Shown piece after piece: positions 1 to 7,498 of a DNA stretch of 32,814 nt (within the stretch, counting starts at the first letter, position 1; each line of letters begins with the position of its first letter). Source of the DNA: Roseobacter sp. (GTDB lineage Bacteria > Pseudomonadota > Alphaproteobacteria > Rhodobacterales > Rhodobacteraceae); assembly GCA_011050655.1 (NCBI GenBank), contig DRFG01000012.1, positions 1-32,814 of the forward strand, read 5' to 3'. The notes under the pieces were generated by a model that had not been told where the DNA came from, ran no database searches, and worked only from the letters and a program-made list of their open reading frames with translations. The position numbers were made by a program, and so were the translations under genes.

Positions 1-102
1 CGTCTCATAGGAGCCTTGATGCTCAAAAACCATCCGCACTGCACGTGCGCGGACCTCGGGCGAGTAGCGGTTTGCCATTTTGCTTTTCGTCATAACCATC
101 AT
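1..102 (-). CDS. IS3-family transposase OrfA, N-terminal fragment (continues off the window)
   Basis: A minus-strand frame reads MMVMTKSKMANRYSPEVRAR and goes on with AVRMVFEHQGSYET before running off the left edge. The pattern YSPEVRARAVRMVFEHQG is characteristic of OrfA of IS3-family elements, the small helix-turn-helix protein that recognises the ends and is joined to the OrfB integrase by programmed frameshifting. The frame is too short for the ORF track because it is cut by the window edge. An AAGG motif lies just upstream of several in-frame ATG codons at 91-102, so the precise start is ambiguous. Family assignment is from recall of the motif; nothing can be said about whether the whole element is intact. 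Confidence 0.72.
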   Translation of the reverse strand, partial: MMVMTKSKMANRYSPEVRARAVRMVFEHQGSYET

Positions 103-145
103 CCTTACTTAAGTTGACGGTCTCCGACAAACCCGGGGTGATTTA
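1..145 (-). mobile_element. 5' end of an IS3-family insertion sequence (rest lies off the window)
   Basis: The first 145 bases read on the minus strand as the left end of an IS3-type element: a terminal segment containing CACCCCGGGTTTGTCGGAGA, a typical end sequence for this family, followed about 40 bases later by the start of orfA. The outer boundary is placed near 143-146 because a SRAP coding frame is interrupted exactly there. The other end and any target-site duplication are outside the window, so the exact terminal base is uncertain by a few bases. Confidence 0.7.
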
Positions 146-346
146 GACCTGTTGGAGCACGAAGCCCCAATGCGTGTTCTTCATCCAACGGGTGCCGTCG
201 GTGTCCAAACCAATGATTGGGGCAGTTCCTTTTGGAAAGGTCGCGGGCTGCGGCGCCGCGTTGCCAAGATGGTCGTTTTCCAGTTCGACTGCGAAAAGCT
301 GGCGCATCGCGTCGACCGGCATGGTGTCTGAATAAAGGCTACACAT
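143..346 (-). pseudogene. SRAP (SOS response-associated peptidase, YedK-like) gene truncated by the IS3 insertion
   Basis: The frame begins MCSLYSDTMPVDAMRQLF and includes NAAPQPATFPKGTAPII and THWGF. SRAP proteins start with Met-Cys; the Cys becomes the N-terminal nucleophile that crosslinks to abasic sites in single-stranded DNA. The PQPxxFPxxxAPII and HWGF motifs match the first 60-65 residues of the domain, whose usual length is about 200-250 residues. The frame stops after about 67 residues at a TAA lying inside the IS end, so the catalytic Glu and His in the remainder are lost. The ORF track starts 33 codons too early; the start at 346 is chosen because it gives the obligatory Cys2. The product is presumably non-functional unless the missing part lies beyond the element. 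Confidence 0.7.
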
Positions 347-489
347 AGCTGATCCTACGCAGTTTGGAGTTCGTCTATACAAGCATTGTATGTCCAGCTG
401 ATTTAGCAACGGCAATGGTATGCTCAGAACAGAAAAGGGCAGCACACAAACGCATGCTGGCCCTGGTGATTAATGAAACTCAAAGATGG

Positions 490-786
490 TCAGTGTTTAT
501 GCTCGGGCAGATCCTTCAGCTGATCCTTGGTCATGGTGGTCGTTGCATGAACTTTGCCGCTCTCGTCCCGCATGAAATTCAGGTTCGAGACGGGCAGAGA
601 TACCGGCTTTGCTCCGAGACCGAGGAACCCGCCGACGTCCACTACAGCTTGTGCGGACGAACCAGCTCCGTGAAAATGGGAGACGTCACCAATGTGGCTA
701 TCGTCCGGTCCATAGACATTGGCACCGTCAACGGTCGCAGAGGTCAGTTCTTCAGGGCGGATGGGGGTGTGCTTAGAATGGTCCAT
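490..786 (-). CDS. PRC-barrel domain protein
   Basis: This 98-residue protein has the PRC-barrel signature GANVYGPDDSHIGDVSHF followed by AVVDVGGFLGLGAKPVSLP, a small beta-barrel also found in the RimM family and photosynthetic reaction-centre H subunit. Small stand-alone versions are common in alphaproteobacteria, often linked to envelope or stress responses, but their role is not defined. There is no signal peptide or membrane segment, so it should be cytoplasmic. The start at 786 is supported by an AGGA motif about 7 bases upstream. It is transcribed alone; a terminator for the upstream gene lies between it and 978, and a TGAACGTTCA palindrome lies in its upstream region. Family confident, function unknown. 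Confidence 0.85.
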   Translation of the reverse strand: MDHSKHTPIRPEELTSATVDGANVYGPDDSHIGDVSHFHGAGSSAQAVVDVGGFLGLGAKPVSLPVSNLNFMRDESGKVHATTTMTKDQLKDLPEHKH

Positions 787-857
787 TATATCCTCGCTTT
801 GGTCAATGTTTCTACTGAACGTTCAACCTTTTTGAGAACGATGCGGTTCCGATCCCC

Positions 858-883
858 AAAAAATGCGCGCGAAAAACCGCGCA
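858..883 (-). terminator. Intrinsic terminator of the minus-strand binding-protein gene
   Basis: On the minus strand TGCGCG and CGCGCA form a 6-bp stem around an 8-base loop and are followed directly by six T residues (plus-strand A at 858-863). It lies about 95 bases after the stop codon of the gene at 978-1943 and before the PRC-barrel gene, so it separates the two transcription units. Confidence 0.65.
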
Positions 884-977
884 CCTCCGCGCCGCTTCTC
901 TCTGGCACCTCCATAAACGGTAGATATCGATAGTTTTTGAGAGGTAGCACAGTTCAGAAAGCACCGTGCTACTTTGG

Positions 978-1943
978 TCATTCAGGGATCTGCTTCAACG
1001 TCAACTCTTCTGCGCTGGCAGGTACGAACCCGTAGGATGCATAGATGTCCTGTGCCGCTTCGCTTGACAGAAAATCTAGAAACAAGGCGGCGTTTTCAAG
1101 GTTGCGGCCTTCGACGAGCGTTCCTATGGCATAACTAACTTCGTCCTGCTTATTATAGGGCGCAGCAATGGCCACACCTTCTACATCGCGCCCCTCATCC
1201 ACTGCCTCCTTCACTTCAGTCGTCCAGACAATGCCGACGTCAGCAAGCCCGTCTTCAATCCGCTGCGGCGTTTCTCGATGATGACGGTCTGTAAACCAGA
1301 CTTTGCCTTCCACCGCCCAACACCCTTTACAGTCTTGCCCTCCAGTAACTTGGTCATAGAGACCGAGTTCCCGAAGCATCGGCACACCGTAAAATTTCAT
1401 AATGCCTTCGGTTTTAGGGTTGGGATGAGATTGAACGAGATCATCCCGGCCCAAATCCTCGGCACCAGAAATGTTCTTAGGATTGCCCTTGGCGACCATA
1501 AGTTCGAGTTTGTTGTGCGTATAGACTTTATATTCGGTCATTTTGCCTTTGGCAGCCAAGGCTTGGAGATGGCCAAGATTGACCGACGCGTAGAGATCAG
1601 GATTTTGCGCTGTGTCCTGGCCATTGATTTGTCCCTGTTTAAGAAGCTGACCGTTTACGATCTGCCCGGGCGGAATGGTTTCAACGTAGATCGATTTAAT
1701 ATCTAGGTTCTTACTTTGAAAGTCTTTGATAAGGTCTTCTATTACCATGAACTGGTTGCCGGCGAGATACATGACGAGATCCGCGGTATAACTGTCCCCA
1801 ATCTGTCCATAGCTAATATTGTCTGAGGTAAAAGTCCGGTAATCCTTGTTGCCGCCATCTTCGCTGTGTTCAGCCCCATACGCACTATTACTTAGGGCTA
1901 TAGTAAGACCCCCAATAGCTAACAATTCCTTGAAATAATTCAT
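978..1943 (-). CDS. Orphan periplasmic substrate-binding protein, ModA-like (type 2 fold)
   Basis: The 321-residue protein opens with a signal peptide (MNYFKELLAIGGLTIALSNS, then AYGA before the likely cleavage site) and continues as a secreted binding protein. The segments SYTADLVMYLAGNQF, NPDLYASVNLGHLQALAAKG, LADVGIVWTTEVKEA and ENAALFLDFLSSEAAQDI follow the layout of molybdate/tungstate-type binding proteins: two lobes, a late G-I-V-W-T-T segment, and a C-terminal F-x-x-F-L-x-S-x-x-A-Q motif. A CKGC pair near residue 210 could form a disulfide. The ORF track start adds 19 residues; 1943 is preferred because GGAGG lies just upstream and the signal peptide begins there. No permease or ATPase gene accompanies it, so the ligand is open. 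The gene looks richer in A+T than its neighbours, which may point to transfer. Confidence 0.75.
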   Translation of the reverse strand: MNYFKELLAIGGLTIALSNSAYGAEHSEDGGNKDYRTFTSDNISYGQIGDSYTADLVMYLAGNQFMVIEDLIKDFQSKNLDIKSIYVETIPPGQIVNGQLLKQGQINGQDTAQNPDLYASVNLGHLQALAAKGKMTEYKVYTHNKLELMVAKGNPKNISGAEDLGRDDLVQSHPNPKTEGIMKFYGVPMLRELGLYDQVTGGQDCKGCWAVEGKVWFTDRHHRETPQRIEDGLADVGIVWTTEVKEAVDEGRDVEGVAIAAPYNKQDEVSYAIGTLVEGRNLENAALFLDFLSSEAAQDIYASYGFVPASAEELTLKQIPE

Positions 1944-2365
1944 TGTGCTCCTCCATTTCCCAATAAATTTGGATGGTTTCACAGTTTCCGACCAATGCAA
2001 GACATATGTTCATATCTTTGCCTATGAAGCAGGTCTCAGCTTGGTACAAACCCCGATGGAGCGCCTTGAATACTGCGCAAAGTTGCCAGGCGCATGAGTC
2101 GAGCCGTCGATCTGGAACTCAACCCCGGTCGATCAGTGATCAGCTGTATCCGGCGGTCTGGCTCGGACTTGGTAAGGTATAGCCAAGAAAAGCCATTTGC
2201 GAGGCTCTACCCGAGGTTCGAGGAAGCGACTCAGCATCGACCAGACCGGCATGGTCCTTGTTGGACAACCCGTCGAGCTGAGAGACCGCCTCCAGTCTGC
2301 ACAGCAAGCAGAATGCGTCCTGCCGCCCATGCTGCGCTGCGTGCGTCATTAGTCATTTTCTTGTC
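1944..2365. other. Gene-free stretch
   Basis: Only short, overlapping, unrecognisable ORFs occur here on both strands. None has a ribosome-binding site together with a protein-like sequence. The first part must hold the promoter of the binding-protein gene on the minus strand. I could not recognise any transposase or other remnant. Confidence 0.5.
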
Positions 2366-2388
2366 GAAGAAAACGCCCGCTCGGGCGT
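2366..2388 (-). terminator. Probable intrinsic terminator of the hydrolase-kinase operon
   Basis: ACGCCC and GGGCGT form a 6-bp stem with a 4-base loop. On the minus strand it is followed by TTTTCTTC. It lies about 150 bases beyond the stop codon of the kinase gene; the bases in between hold no recognisable gene. Confidence 0.55.
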
Positions 2389-2539
2389 GACGAGGGCAGT
2401 CGCGACAGTGTTAAAGGCGGCTTTTAGAGCATGGTCTCGATCCATCACAAATACAAACTTCGCCTGGGCCTCGCCAATCATTTTCCGGACACGCGGGGCA
2501 TGCGCAAAGTGCATGCAATCTTGCTGGATCAATCTCTGG

Positions 2540-3655
2540 TCAAGTTTCGAGTTCGCCATTTGGCAAGCGGAACGTAAATACTGTCCGCTCGACATTGGAT
2601 GAGACATCCAAGCTGCCGCCATGTGTTTTGGCAATTTCGGAGGCAATATGTAGCCCCAGGCCCAACCCCCTCGGGTCGTCATGATTTGTGCTGCGGACAA
2701 ACGGATCAAACAACCGCTCCATCGCTGACGGCGGGATTGGTTTGCCACCATTCCAAACGCTGAGTTCGAGGCCGCCGTCCTTCAGAGCGCTACAGACCAC
2801 TCGGATGGGTTGCGCAGGGTCTCCATAGGTCAGCGCATTCCCCAATAGGTTCGACAAAAGTTGCCCAACGCGCCACACATCGCAACGAACGCTCTCTTGT
2901 TTCGAAATTTCCAATCGAATTTCACGCCCGGAATGTGCAGATCGAAGTTCCTCCACGACTTGCCTGATCTCGCGCTCCAATTCCTTGCCATCGGATAGGT
3001 TTAATTCGATGCCGCCCCCAAGACGGTTGCGCGTGAAATCAAGGACGTTGGCAATCAATAGCGACATGCGCTGAATGCTGCCTTGGGTCAGCTTGATGAT
3101 TTCTTTGCCACGATCACTAAGGGGTTCAGCCGACAACATGCGTGCGGCTGATGAGATCGACGTCAACGGATTGCGCAGATCATGCCCCAGAATTGCGATG
3201 AATTGCTCGCGTAACTCTCCTTCGCGCTGCTTCATTAACAACTGCGCTTGGGCTTCGGAACGCGCCATAGCAAGTTCGCGTTCAAAATTGCGACGTGCAT
3301 CCGCTAACAAGAAAACGAGAGTGGTAAGGCGCTGTGATCCTGTTCCGGTGGCTTCGGCGCTCAACAGTACGGGAATTTTTGCGCCGTTCTTCGCGCGAAG
3401 ATCAAGGCTGGCACCTTCCACTTGCCCTTTGAGGGTCAGCAGCGGTGCAATGCTTGTTTCAAATACAATCCTGCTGGCCATGCTGAAAAGATGTGTGACA
3501 TGCGACCCCTCAAGATCAGCGGTCGAGATCCCCAGCCATTCTCGCAACCTGTTGTTCGTTTCGAGAATGTTCCCTTCTTCGTCGAAGGTGAGATATCCGC
3601 AGGGAGCATTGTCAAAATTTCGCACGGTGGCTGAAATTTTTGCCGGGTTTGACAT
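2540..3655 (-). CDS. PAS-domain sensor histidine kinase (cytoplasmic)
   Basis: The 371-residue protein has a PAS domain at about residues 10-120 (NAPCGYLTFDEEGNILETNN), a short coiled-coil linker at 121-150, a HisKA domain with the phosphoacceptor His158 in ILGHDLRNPLTS, and a HATPase domain with an N box around Asn273 (LLGNALTYGDP), a degenerate G1 box (WNGGKP instead of D-x-G-x-G) and a G2 box GLGLGLHIASE. There is no membrane segment, so it senses a soluble or diffusible signal. The annotated ORF starts 19 codons earlier; the ATG at 3655 is chosen because it overlaps the TGA of the upstream hydrolase gene by one base, indicating translational coupling. The signal is likely connected to the hydrolase reaction. 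No response-regulator gene is adjacent. Confidence 0.85.
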   Translation of the reverse strand: MSNPAKISATVRNFDNAPCGYLTFDEEGNILETNNRLREWLGISTADLEGSHVTHLFSMASRIVFETSIAPLLTLKGQVEGASLDLRAKNGAKIPVLLSAEATGTGSQRLTTLVFLLADARRNFERELAMARSEAQAQLLMKQREGELREQFIAILGHDLRNPLTSISSAARMLSAEPLSDRGKEIIKLTQGSIQRMSLLIANVLDFTRNRLGGGIELNLSDGKELEREIRQVVEELRSAHSGREIRLEISKQESVRCDVWRVGQLLSNLLGNALTYGDPAQPIRVVCSALKDGGLELSVWNGGKPIPPSAMERLFDPFVRSTNHDDPRGLGLGLHIASEIAKTHGGSLDVSSNVERTVFTFRLPNGELET

Positions 3656-4443
3656 CAGACAAAGTCGCGTATTGCGGCGCTGACCTGATCGGGCGCTGTA
3701 AGATTGGGGCAATGACCAGAGGCATTCAGCATTACAAGCTTACTTTTGGGGATGTGATCACGGACGTATTCGCCCACCTGCTTTGAGGCGATGATGTCAT
3801 CGCGGCACTGCAATATGAGGGTGCTTGCAGTGATATTTGGAAGGTCGGCCCGATTGTCGGAGGTAAATGTCGCGCGAGCAAAGCCGTAGGCAATTTCCGG
3901 ATCAAGCTTGCAGAAGCTTTCTGCCAGTTCGTGCCCGAACTCCGGACGGTCTGGGTTGCCGATGATCGCAGGGCCCATCGAGGCAGACCAAGCAAGCGGA
4001 TTGTCCTTTAACGATGTTAGAAGATCATCGATGTCTTCGCCACTGAACCCGCCCACATAATCCGTGTCGTCAATATAGCGCGGGGAAGGACCAACCATGA
4101 CAAGCGTGCTGAACATCGCGGGTCTTTGCAAAGCGGCCAACGCGCCGATCATTGCGCTGACGGAGTGACCCACAAATATACCGTTCTCAATATTGAGCTC
4201 TTCGCCGATTTCGACGACATCCGCGGCGTAACCATCAAGCTTTGCATATTTGTCTGGATCATAGGCACTGGAATCAGATTCTCCCGCGCCGACGTAGTCG
4301 AAGGTTGTGACCTTAAATGTATCTTCGAATTGCGGTGCCACGTGGCGCCACATTGTCTGATCACATCCAAATCCATGTGCAAAGAGCATCACGCGTTCAC
4401 CTGAACCCGAGGTCTGAACGTTGTGCCGTGCAATCGCGCTCAT
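3655..4443 (-). CDS. RsbQ-like alpha/beta hydrolase
   Basis: The 262-residue protein matches the RsbQ/KAI2/D14 branch of alpha/beta hydrolases along its whole length: AHGFGCDQTMW (oxyanion region), FDYVGAGESDSSAYD, the nucleophile elbow GHSVSA with Ser94, LQCRDDIIA with the acidic residue at 215/216, and SGHCPN with His244. In Bacillus, RsbQ works with the PAS-domain phosphatase RsbP to sense energy stress; in plants, relatives perceive strigolactone or karrikin. Here the partner is a PAS histidine kinase translated from an overlapping codon, so the pair probably replaces the phosphatase output by phosphotransfer. The full triad argues for an active hydrolase, with the natural ligand unknown. 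The ribosome-binding site is weak. Confidence 0.88.
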   Translation of the reverse strand: MSAIARHNVQTSGSGERVMLFAHGFGCDQTMWRHVAPQFEDTFKVTTFDYVGAGESDSSAYDPDKYAKLDGYAADVVEIGEELNIENGIFVGHSVSAMIGALAALQRPAMFSTLVMVGPSPRYIDDTDYVGGFSGEDIDDLLTSLKDNPLAWSASMGPAIIGNPDRPEFGHELAESFCKLDPEIAYGFARATFTSDNRADLPNITASTLILQCRDDIIASKQVGEYVRDHIPKSKLVMLNASGHCPNLTAPDQVSAAIRDFV

Positions 4444-4648
4444 TGGCTATCCAATCTGCTTCGGAAAATTCGATGAATTGTAGCCACAAAACGTGACGAT
4501 TCCCATATCCTTAGATGGTTCATAGTGCTTGCACAGCTTAAGTTTGCACAAGGTCATTTACCAAATTTTTCAATATAGAAAGGCGTATTGCCGCTGCCAG
4601 TCAACCCAGCGGCGCAAGTCGGCGTTGGTGCCGGCTTAGGGGCACGCT

Positions 4649-4951
4649 TCATTCCGCCAGTTTCGCTGCTGGTTGGTTCGCGCTGAAAGCATTGACCAAA
4701 ATGCTGTGCGCGCGGGTTTTGAGGTTGTTGACCACGCGGAGCAACGAATGCACAAACAAAAGCGACAGCCCAGTTGACAAGAGTAGCCCGCCGGTCACAG
4801 CGATTGCAGTTGGAGCGCAAAACTCCGCGTCTATTCCGACAGCGAGCACCGAAGGTACCATCCCCGCTGTGCTGATCCTGTTTGTCACGCATTTCGCCGG
4901 AATTGCTATCTTTACAGGCACGCCCGACACCTGCATCCCGAACGCGCCCAT
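4649..4951 (-). CDS. Possible small membrane protein, doubtful
   Basis: This 100-residue frame lies 13 bases after the permease stop codon on the same strand. Residues 45-70 (TAIAVTGGLLLSTGLSLLFV) form one plausible membrane segment, and the rest is unremarkable. I do not recognise a family. No purine-rich ribosome-binding site is visible before the ATG, and a similarly long ORF exists on the opposite strand, so it may be non-coding. The flanking stretch 4444-4648 holds no other candidate apart from the promoter of the hydrolase gene. Confidence 0.25.
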   Translation of the reverse strand: MGAFGMQVSGVPVKIAIPAKCVTNRISTAGMVPSVLAVGIDAEFCAPTAIAVTGGLLLSTGLSLLFVHSLLRVVNNLKTRAHSILVNAFSANQPAAKLAE

Positions 4952-4964
4952 TGTTTAGGGAAGG

Positions 4965-6311
4965 TTAATGTTTTTCGCTTGGTCGTGGCGCAGTCCAGCG
5001 CGACAGATAAAGCCGCTGAAATACAAAGACTGCTGTGATCGCGATCACAGCGTAGACAACAATGAGCGGATCGGATTGCAGTTTCATCGACGTAAAGGCA
5101 ACCAGCACAACCGCGTCAAACACCAACGCCAAGACAATAATCAGCCCGTTTGCTTTCACCTCTTGCCGCATGAAGCGCAAAACGCCCCAATGCACGATCA
5201 TATCCATGACCAGATAAAAAAATGCTCCCAATGATGCAATCCGTGTTAGGTCAAAAAAGACTGCAAGGATCGATGCGATCACGACCGTATAAACCAGCGT
5301 GTGGCTACGGATTGGCCCCGACATGCCGAAATGCCGGTGCGGAATCATTTTCATCTCTGTGAGCATAGCCAGCATTCGGGAAACTGCGAAGACACTGGCC
5401 AGAACACCAGAGGCTGTTGCCACAGCCGCCAGCACGACGGTAAAATAGAACCCTGCGTTCCCAAGTGCAGGTGCTGCGGCCTCAGCCAATGAATAATCTT
5501 TGGCCGCTATAATCTGGTCTATCGTCAGGCTTGATCCGACCGCAAAGGCCACAATCAGATAGACAACAACACAGATCGCGATCGAGATGATGATTGTTCG
5601 GCCGACATTGCGGTGCGGATCAATGATCTCTCCACCGCTGTTAGTGATCGTGGTGAACCCCTTAAACGCAAGGATGGCCAGGGCCACAGATGCTATAAAT
5701 CCGGTGATATCAAACCCCGGAGACGAAGCGCTCGCCGCCGCGAATTGAAACCCGCTTGTCCAAAGTGCTGCTATGCCAAACAACGCGATGCCGCCAATCT
5801 TGAGCACTGCCATAATTAGTGAGAGTAGTCCGACCGATCGGCTACCGGCGATATTGACGAGAAAGGCAAAAAGGATCACGCCGACGGCAAGGATCGGCAC
5901 CAGCGGGCCGCCAGTAATGTCGAAGGGTCGCAGTACATAGGTCGCGAAGGTTCGCGCAACGAGGCTTTCGGAGATCACCATCGACAGCGCCATCAACAAG
6001 GCCGCCGCCGCGGCAACTGCTCCCGGCCCATACGCCTTTTGCAGGATCATAGCGATACCCCCCGAAGACGGAAAGGCGTTCGACATCTTTACGTAGCTGT
6101 ATGCACTGAAACTTGTGATGACCCCGCCCGCGACAAACGCTAATGGAAAGAGTGGTCCGGCCAGTTGCGCGATCTGGCCTGTCAGCGCGAAAATACCGGC
6201 ACCGACCATCACGCCGGTGCCCATCGCCACCCCGCCGCTCAGGCTTATGGAGCCTTTGTTCTCGTTGCGACTATCGTGGTTCTCGGTGTCGTCACCGTGT
6301 TGATGTTCCAC
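4965..6311 (-). CDS. APC-family amino acid/amine permease
   Basis: The 448-residue protein is an amino acid-polyamine-organocation transporter with about 12 membrane segments. The substrate-site loop of helix 1 reads GVMVGAGIFALTG (about residues 34-46), helix 3 follows SSGGIAMILQKAYGPG, and a conserved helix-6 region reads AFKGFTTITNSGGEI. It should import an amino acid or amine by cation symport; the substrate cannot be told. The ORF track begins at an upstream ATG that would add a Cys-rich, non-conserved 44-residue leader. I prefer the GTG at 6311, which has GAAGG about 8 bases upstream and starts a hydrophilic His/Asp/Glu-rich tail. It stands alone, with no evident link to the methylamine genes. 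Confidence 0.82.
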   Translation of the reverse strand: MEHQHGDDTENHDSRNENKGSISLSGGVAMGTGVMVGAGIFALTGQIAQLAGPLFPLAFVAGGVITSFSAYSYVKMSNAFPSSGGIAMILQKAYGPGAVAAAAALLMALSMVISESLVARTFATYVLRPFDITGGPLVPILAVGVILFAFLVNIAGSRSVGLLSLIMAVLKIGGIALFGIAALWTSGFQFAAASASSPGFDITGFIASVALAILAFKGFTTITNSGGEIIDPHRNVGRTIIISIAICVVVYLIVAFAVGSSLTIDQIIAAKDYSLAEAAAPALGNAGFYFTVVLAAVATASGVLASVFAVSRMLAMLTEMKMIPHRHFGMSGPIRSHTLVYTVVIASILAVFFDLTRIASLGAFFYLVMDMIVHWGVLRFMRQEVKANGLIIVLALVFDAVVLVAFTSMKLQSDPLIVVYAVIAITAVFVFQRLYLSRWTAPRPSEKH

Positions 6312-6506
6312 TAGGGTGCCTTCGTTTTTCAATATGTTGCAGGTTTTGTCAGGGTATAGACGATCCAGCAGGCAATCCAGTGCTAGAGCTATCCAGAAAC
6401 ATATGCCCGGTTTCGCACAACAGATATGCATAATGATGTGCAACTGTCGGGCGAGACCGGCCCTATCTGTGCGGACATCGCGGCCTGTAGCAGGTTCCGC
6501 GTTGGA

Positions 6507-6671
6507 TCAACTACAGCAACATCTACCCGATCTTGCCGCAGGCGCTTTGACGGATGCCCGTGGTGCAGCAGGGGCATCTATGCCTTGGCTGGCCTTGTTT
6601 CCACCGCAGCATCCGCCGCCTTTGGCAGTTTCAACTGAAGATTGGTCGATTTTGGTCGTTGTGTGGTTCAT
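6507..6671 (-). CDS. Small Cys-rich protein with CC and CCC clusters (not in the ORF track)
   Basis: A 54-codon frame starts at an ATG preceded by a near-perfect AGGAGG at ideal spacing. It encodes a hydrophilic peptide with GGGCCGGN at residues 18-25, an Ala/Pro-rich linker, and the terminal sequence GRCCCS. Vicinal Cys pairs in a Gly-rich context resemble the metal-binding tails of some P-type ATPases and short metal-binding proteins, so binding of a soft metal or a redox role is a reasonable guess, no more. It is below the length cut-off of the supplied track. About 195 bases separate it from the downstream permease start; that stretch has no gene I can recognise. A truncated N-terminal piece of a lost larger gene is the main alternative. 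Confidence 0.55.
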   Translation of the reverse strand: MNHTTTKIDQSSVETAKGGGCCGGNKASQGIDAPAAPRASVKAPAARSGRCCCS

Positions 6672-7195
6672 GTGAGCCTCCTGATATTAAGGGTACATAT
6701 ATCTGACGGCATAAGCGCCACTTCGTTACAGCGAAATAACCGGTCCCCTTTGTTTTTCGCATCAATTTTAGGCAACGATCTGTATCGACGTTCAAAATCG
6801 GGTCAAGTGTTACAAATCTGCGAGTTCCCTGCTTTTGGCGGGCCGGTTTTTGCCCCTACAGATAGACTTGAAAATCGTTGAGCGAGGAAAAATAATGCGA
6901 TCTATTATTGGGATTTCTACCTTCGTCACCGGGCTAAGTTTGCCAAGAGTGACAACAACATTTGAATGGCCATTTACTTGGCATGATGCGGTCCTTTGTC
7001 AATATTCAGCGCAAAAGCTCCACAGTTAATGCACCAGTCCCATATTTCGATTGAGGGCAGCGGTTTTGCCGTCAGGGAGCATATCCTCAAGCTCGCCGGG
7101 GAGTCCGGGACGAGCTCATTCTGAGGTGATGCAGTCGGGACGTAGGCCCGTGGCATTAAGGTGCCGATGTCGCGACTTCCCAGCGGCGTTCAAGT
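6672..7195. other. Mostly gene-free stretch, probably decayed coding DNA
   Basis: It must contain the promoter of the Cys-rich gene at its left end. No long credible ORF is present. The minus strand around 7020-7110 gives protein-like phrases such as GELEDMLPDGKTAALNRN broken by stop codons, which suggests a decayed gene, but I cannot name it. Confidence 0.4.
6895..7029 (+). CDS. Possible 44-residue peptide, doubtful
   Basis: The ATG at 6895 is preceded by GAGCGAGGA at good spacing and opens MRSIIGISTFVTGLSL, which resembles the start of a secreted or membrane protein. The remainder (about 28 residues) looks unlike a structured domain, and the frame ends soon. It may be the 5' stub of a broken gene rather than a functional peptide. 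No family recognised. Confidence 0.22.
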   Translation: MRSIIGISTFVTGLSLPRVTTTFEWPFTWHDAVLCQYSAQKLHS

Positions 7196-7498
7196 TCAGT
7201 GGCACCGAGACGGTTGTCTGGGTCGACTGGCTGCCCAGACGGAGTGGCGGATACGAGCGGTTTTATACGCGTCGTAGATCGCGATTGCATAGACGAACAG
7301 GCCGCCCGACAGCTTGCCAACAAGTGACACGCCAGGTGCCGCAGTCTGAAGCGTAAAGCCGCCCAGCAGTAATATAAAGAACACGAAGACTAGACCACGT
7401 ACAGGCTGTCGATTCAGCACCTGGCCTGAGGCTGGCAGGATAATCGCCGAAGCCAGCACTAGGTGCGGGTTTACTGTGGCGCGAGACACAATACTCAT
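7196..7498 (-). CDS. Small integral membrane protein, unknown function
   Basis: The 100-residue protein has two or three hydrophobic stretches: about residues 14-24, 33-51 (GLVFVFFILLLGGFTLQTA) and 63-77 (LSGGLFVYAIAIYDAYKTAR). The arrangement PASGQVLNRQPVRGLVFVF followed by a last helix ending IYDAYKTAR is reminiscent of short TM2/DUF5683-like membrane proteins, though I cannot assign it firmly. Its start codon overlaps the stop of the upstream gene by four bases (ATGA), so the two are translated together. Function unknown; a joint role with the 7495-8193 product is the best inference. Confidence 0.6.
   Translation of the reverse strand: MSIVSRATVNPHLVLASAIILPASGQVLNRQPVRGLVFVFFILLLGGFTLQTAAPGVSLVGKLSGGLFVYAIAIYDAYKTARIRHSVWAASRPRQPSRCH

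Noticed and set aside
364-933. 189-residue plus-strand ORF over the PRC-barrel gene
   Set aside because: The opposite frame encodes a clear PRC-barrel protein with a proper start; the plus-strand sequence has no protein-like domain.
2353-2751. 132-residue minus-strand ORF overlapping the end of the histidine kinase
   Set aside because: It is in another frame of the kinase gene for much of its length and lacks a ribosome-binding site; the remaining part runs through a terminator-like hairpin.
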